A DNA stretch of 9,064 bases from an uncultured Bacteroidales bacterium (GTDB lineage Bacteria > Bacteroidota > Bacteroidia > Bacteroidales > F082). The stretch is from assembly GCA_937896505.1 (NCBI GenBank), contig CALBNP010000171.1, positions 1-9,064 on the forward strand, in the 5' to 3' direction. The position numbers and the translations under genes are program-made. Positions 6,558-9,064 of the stretch are shown piece after piece; positions within the stretch are counted from its first letter, which is position 1; every line of letters starts with the position of its first letter. The notes beneath the pieces were generated by a model. The model had not been told where the DNA came from. It did not search any database and saw nothing but the letters and a program-made list of their open reading frames with translations.

Positions 6558-6563
6558 AATATC
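6546..6563. repeat. AT-rich palindrome across the wbuC stop codon
   Basis: GATATTTT (6546-6553) and AAAATATC (6556-6563) are perfect inverted copies with a TT centre; the wbuC stop TAA (6555-6557) lies in the middle. It is too AT-rich for a stable terminator stem and may be incidental, though its position at the gene end is notable. Confidence 0.35.
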
Positions 6564-6577
6564 GATTCCGCAAGTGA

Positions 6578-6649
6578 ATGATAATAGGACGTAGGATTAT
6601 GAAAGACTTGTTTGGAGTGAGATATAAAAACAAGATAAAACTTAGTTGA
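6578..6649 (+). other. Possible short upstream ORF before the aldolase gene
   Basis: ATG 6578 opens 23 codons (from the internal ATG at 6599, 16 codons: MKDLFGVRYKNKIKLS) ending at TGA 6647-6649, just one base before the aldolase ATG at 6651. The placement would permit translational coupling or a leader peptide. It could equally be the stub of a lost gene or pure chance. I recognise no family, and ORFs this short arise often. Confidence 0.2.
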
Positions 6650-6650
6650 T

Positions 6651-8186
6651 ATGGCTATAGTATTAGATTGCACCCTTCGTGATGGTGGATACTACACAAA
6701 TTGGGATTTCGATTCCAATACAGTAGATTCATACATCAAGGCAATGAATGAATTGCCAATAGACTACCTTGAACTTGGCTATCGCAATAAGCCACAGAAA
6801 GAGTACCAAGGTAAATTCGGATATTGTCCGGTTTCGGTTCTGAAACACATAAGAACCAGTTCAAATAAAAAATTAGCGGTGATGCTCAACGAAAAGAGCA
6901 CACTTCCTGAAGATTTAGAACTCCTTATAAAGCCTCTTGTTGGGCTCGTTGATATGGTGCGTCTTGCCGTTGATCCAAAAAATCTGGACAGAGCAATCGT
7001 GCTGGCAAAGGCGGTGAAGGCTTTGGGGTTTGAAGTTGCCTTCAATATGATGTATATGTCCAAGTGGAAGCAGTATGAGGGCCTTCTGGACAGCCTTTGC
7101 AGGATGAATGGAGTTGTTGATATCTTCAATATGGTGGATTCATACGGAGGTATCACACCTGAAGAGGTCCGGGAGATTACTGAAATTGTAAAATCAAAGG
7201 TTTCCTGCAAAGTCGGTTTCCATGGGCATAACAACCTCCAGTTGGGCCTTATCAATACCATTACGGCTATTGAGTCGGGTGTGGATAGTGTAGATGCTAC
7301 CATACTCGGAATGGGACGAGGAGCAGGAAATCTGAATATGGAGTTGCTGCTTACATTCCTGAATAAACATTATGGATTGGCTGTTGACTTCAATGAACTC
7401 GGTGAAGCGATTACAGCCTTTACTCCTCTGATGGAAAAATACCGTTGGGGAACAAGCTTGCCATATATGCTTTCTGGAGCAAACTCTTTCCCTCAAAAGG
7501 ATGTTATGGATTGGGTAAGCAACCGTGTCTATTCTTTCAATAGCATAGTTCGGGCTTTGGATAACAGAGTTGACAAGAAGGAAGACAATGCAAAATTCCC
7601 TTTGCTTGATGCCTCCAAGAAATACAGACAGGTTCTTGTTATCGGTGGTGGAAATAGTGTTTCTGAACACATTGATGCTATCCGGGAATTTCTTGCCAAG
7701 AATACAGATACGGCCATAGTCTTCTCTACCGCTCGTCAGGCCAAGTCATTTATAGGAACAGATGCAGATAAGTATTATTGTCTGGTGGGTAATGAAGGAC
7801 ATCGATTGACAGCCAATGTCGGGGAAAGTAATTATGCTGATAAATGCATACTTCCGCCTTACCCAAGGACTATGGGAACCGAGGTGCCTTCGTTCGCTGT
7901 TAATTCTACATTTGAGCTTAAATCAATAACCTTTATAAACGAGTTTGTTGATTCAGTCACTACGGTGGCATTGCAACTTGCTATGCAACTTACAGATGGT
8001 GATATCTTCCTTCTGGGATATGATGGCTATCCTGGGAGTGTACTATCAGAAAAGGAAGTCGCACTCACCAACGAGAATAAAGCCATTTTCCAGGCTTTCT
8101 TTGCGACAAGAGACGCAAAATTGAAATCTCTGACACCTTCTCTTTATAAGGATATTGACGTTGTATCTGTTTATCAATTCATCTAA
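6651..8186 (+). CDS. HMGL-like (DRE-TIM) aldolase fused to a Rossmann-like C-terminal domain
   Basis: A 511-residue two-domain protein. Residues 1 to about 300 form a DRE-TIM metal-dependent aldolase/lyase barrel: DCTLRDGG (6-13, with D6 as metal ligand and R10-D11 as the catalytic pair), the metal-binding GFHGHNN (189-195, H191 and H193), and GMGRGAGN (220-227). This is the 4-hydroxy-2-oxovalerate aldolase/HMG-CoA lyase/isopropylmalate synthase superfamily, which makes or breaks C-C bonds in 2-oxo acids. The catalytic His that follows DG-x in 4-hydroxy-2-oxovalerate aldolase is a Tyr here (Y14), so the reaction probably differs. Residues about 325-511 begin with a nucleotide-binding-like strand and loop, VLVIGGGNS (328-336), and contain GDIFLLGYDGYPG; they recall DUF115/MptE-like domains, an impression only. 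The cytidylyltransferase gene starts 11 bases downstream, suggesting a shared pathway to an activated keto-acid sugar. Confidence 0.8.
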   Translation: MAIVLDCTLRDGGYYTNWDFDSNTVDSYIKAMNELPIDYLELGYRNKPQKEYQGKFGYCPVSVLKHIRTSSNKKLAVMLNEKSTLPEDLELLIKPLVGLVDMVRLAVDPKNLDRAIVLAKAVKALGFEVAFNMMYMSKWKQYEGLLDSLCRMNGVVDIFNMVDSYGGITPEEVREITEIVKSKVSCKVGFHGHNNLQLGLINTITAIESGVDSVDATILGMGRGAGNLNMELLLTFLNKHYGLAVDFNELGEAITAFTPLMEKYRWGTSLPYMLSGANSFPQKDVMDWVSNRVYSFNSIVRALDNRVDKKEDNAKFPLLDASKKYRQVLVIGGGNSVSEHIDAIREFLAKNTDTAIVFSTARQAKSFIGTDADKYYCLVGNEGHRLTANVGESNYADKCILPPYPRTMGTEVPSFAVNSTFELKSITFINEFVDSVTTVALQLAMQLTDGDIFLLGYDGYPGSVLSEKEVALTNENKAIFQAFFATRDAKLKSLTPSLYKDIDVVSVYQFI

Positions 8187-8197
8187 ACCACAAGACT

Positions 8198-8887
8198 ATG
8201 AAAGGGAAAGTTGCGTTCTATCTTCCTACGCGTAAGGGAAGTGAAAGAGTGATTAATAAAAATACCAAACCGTTCGCAGGCATCGAAGGCGGATTGGTTG
8301 AGAACAAAGTAAAGCAACTATTGGAGTCAAAACTCATTGACGAAATTATCTTTTCGTCAAATGATGAGACCTGTATAGCTGTGGCCGAAAAATATAAGGA
8401 TAGTCGTCTGAAGATTATTGAGCGTCCCACAGAGTTGTGCCTTTCTTCAACCAACCTTCAAGACCTTATCTGCTATGTTCCTACAGTTACTGATGCCGAT
8501 CACATTCTTTGGGGGCACGTTACCACTCCTCTTTGTGGTGCCGAACAGTATGATGCCGGTATCAAATTGTATTTTGATAAGCTTGATGAAGGATATGATT
8601 CTCTTGTTGGAGTAACGGAATTGAAGAACTTTCTTCTCAATAAGGAGGGTAAACTCATCAATAACACTACAGACATTCCTTGGCCAAGGACTCAGGACCT
8701 TGAAGCTCTCTATCCAATCAACCACACTATGTTTCTTGCAAAGCGTGAGGTATATACTGAACAGAAGAACCGTATCGGCAAGAAACCGCTTCTTCATGTA
8801 ATGGATGAGCTTCATGGCTTTGATATTGATTGGCCAGATGATTTTACTATAGCAGAAATAATGTATCGAAATCTATACGGAAAATGA
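8198..8887 (+). CDS. Acylneuraminate cytidylyltransferase-like CMP-sugar synthetase
   Basis: A 229-residue protein of the NeuA/PseF/KdsB-like nucleotidyltransferase group, a normal length for a single-domain CMP-sialate synthetase. The N-terminal CTP-binding loop reads LPTRKGSERVINKNTKPF (9-26), a variant of the usual PARxGSxRxxxKN. HILWGHVTTPL (102-112) takes the place of the usual Q-x-TSP strand. HGFDIDWPDDFTIAE (206-220) supplies the metal-binding aspartates D209 and D211. The family transfers CMP from CTP to an acidic 2-keto sugar. The acceptor cannot be read from sequence; no sialate or pseudaminate synthase is in the window, and the neighbouring aldolase is the best candidate supplier. 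The start at ATG 8198 lies 11 bases after the aldolase stop, and the end overlaps the next gene by ATGA, so the three are probably one transcript. Confidence 0.85.
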   Translation: MKGKVAFYLPTRKGSERVINKNTKPFAGIEGGLVENKVKQLLESKLIDEIIFSSNDETCIAVAEKYKDSRLKIIERPTELCLSSTNLQDLICYVPTVTDADHILWGHVTTPLCGAEQYDAGIKLYFDKLDEGYDSLVGVTELKNFLLNKEGKLINNTTDIPWPRTQDLEALYPINHTMFLAKREVYTEQKNRIGKKPLLHVMDELHGFDIDWPDDFTIAEIMYRNLYGK

Positions 8888-9012
8888 GTTCGCAAACCAG
8901 ACACCAAGGCATAGAGTTATTAAGGATTTTGAGTATGCTATTTGTGGTTCTGTTCCACATTAATCTCAACGTTATCTTAAGAAACTCAGAAACATCTGAA
9001 TTACTAAAGTAA
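8884..9012 (+). pseudogene. Truncated acyltransferase-3 (OafA-like) remnant
   Basis: ATG 8884 overlaps the TGA of the cytidylyltransferase gene (ATGA), the usual arrangement for coupled translation. The 42-residue product begins with the acyltransferase-3 N-terminus: basic residues, then GIELLRILSMLFVVLFHINL (residues 9-28), the first transmembrane helix with the conserved R and the H of the active site. TAA at 9010-9012 ends the frame, whereas full proteins run about 330-380 residues with ten or so membrane helices. Such enzymes O-acylate polysaccharides at the inner membrane. This copy cannot be functional unless the rest continues after a frameshift, which the 52 bases left in the window do not show. 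Cause unknown: point mutation, deletion, or a mobile element inserted nearby. Confidence 0.75.
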
Positions 9013-9064
9013 CGTGAGTTCGATATAAAATAATTGACTGAAAAAATAATAACATAGCGATATT

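Noticed and set aside
6779..7303. 174-codon minus-strand frame inside the aldolase gene
   Set aside because: It lies fully opposite conserved aldolase motifs and has no coherent protein features.
1..9064. CRISPR array, tRNA, rRNA or complete insertion sequence
   Set aside because: No regularly spaced repeats, no cloverleaf-like segment and no transposase frame were seen on either strand.

Overview
This window is part of a surface-polysaccharide (capsule or O-antigen) biosynthesis locus from a member of the Bacteroidota, probably Prevotella/Segatella or a relative. Three things suggest this: the sugar genes resemble capsule genes of that phylum, strong Shine-Dalgarno sequences are largely absent, and promoter-like TAnnTTTG elements are present. 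The genus is an inference. Every gene I support is on the + strand.

Layout. (1) 1-236: the C-terminal 77 codons of a WecB-type UDP-GlcNAc 2-epimerase. (2) 325-1845: three tightly packed, AT-rich genes of unknown function that overlap or nearly touch. (3) 2016-3242: wecC, UDP-ManNAc dehydrogenase, with clearly higher GC. (4) 3342-5938: a second AT-rich cassette, a DUF4062/TIR-like effector followed by an AIPR-family (abortive infection phage resistance) protein. It looks like a two-gene anti-phage module. (5) 5939-6122: a GC-richer intergenic block with a perfect hairpin and a degenerate internal repeat. (6) 6123-6557: wbuC, a cupin found in polysaccharide loci. (7) 6651-8887: an HMGL-like (DRE-TIM) aldolase fused to a Rossmann-like C-terminal domain, then a CMP-sugar synthetase-like cytidylyltransferase. 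(8) 8884-9012: the first 42 codons of an acyltransferase-3 membrane protein, cut short by a stop.

How the genes work together. WecB and WecC convert UDP-GlcNAc to UDP-ManNAc and then to UDP-ManNAcA, a common acidic precursor. The aldolase and the cytidylyltransferase are probably one operon and suggest a second acidic sugar, a keto acid made by carbon-carbon bond formation and activated with CTP. The acyltransferase remnant suggests the ancestral polysaccharide was O-acylated and may have lost this.

wecB and wecC catalyse consecutive steps and are often adjacent. Here they are separated by the three-gene unknown cassette, and a putative defence module follows wecC directly. Base composition changes sharply at these borders, so both AT-rich blocks look like acquired cargo in a variable locus. 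The best candidates for an undescribed system are the DUF4062-AIPR pair and the three-gene cassette. Everything here is read by eye; no database search was possible.
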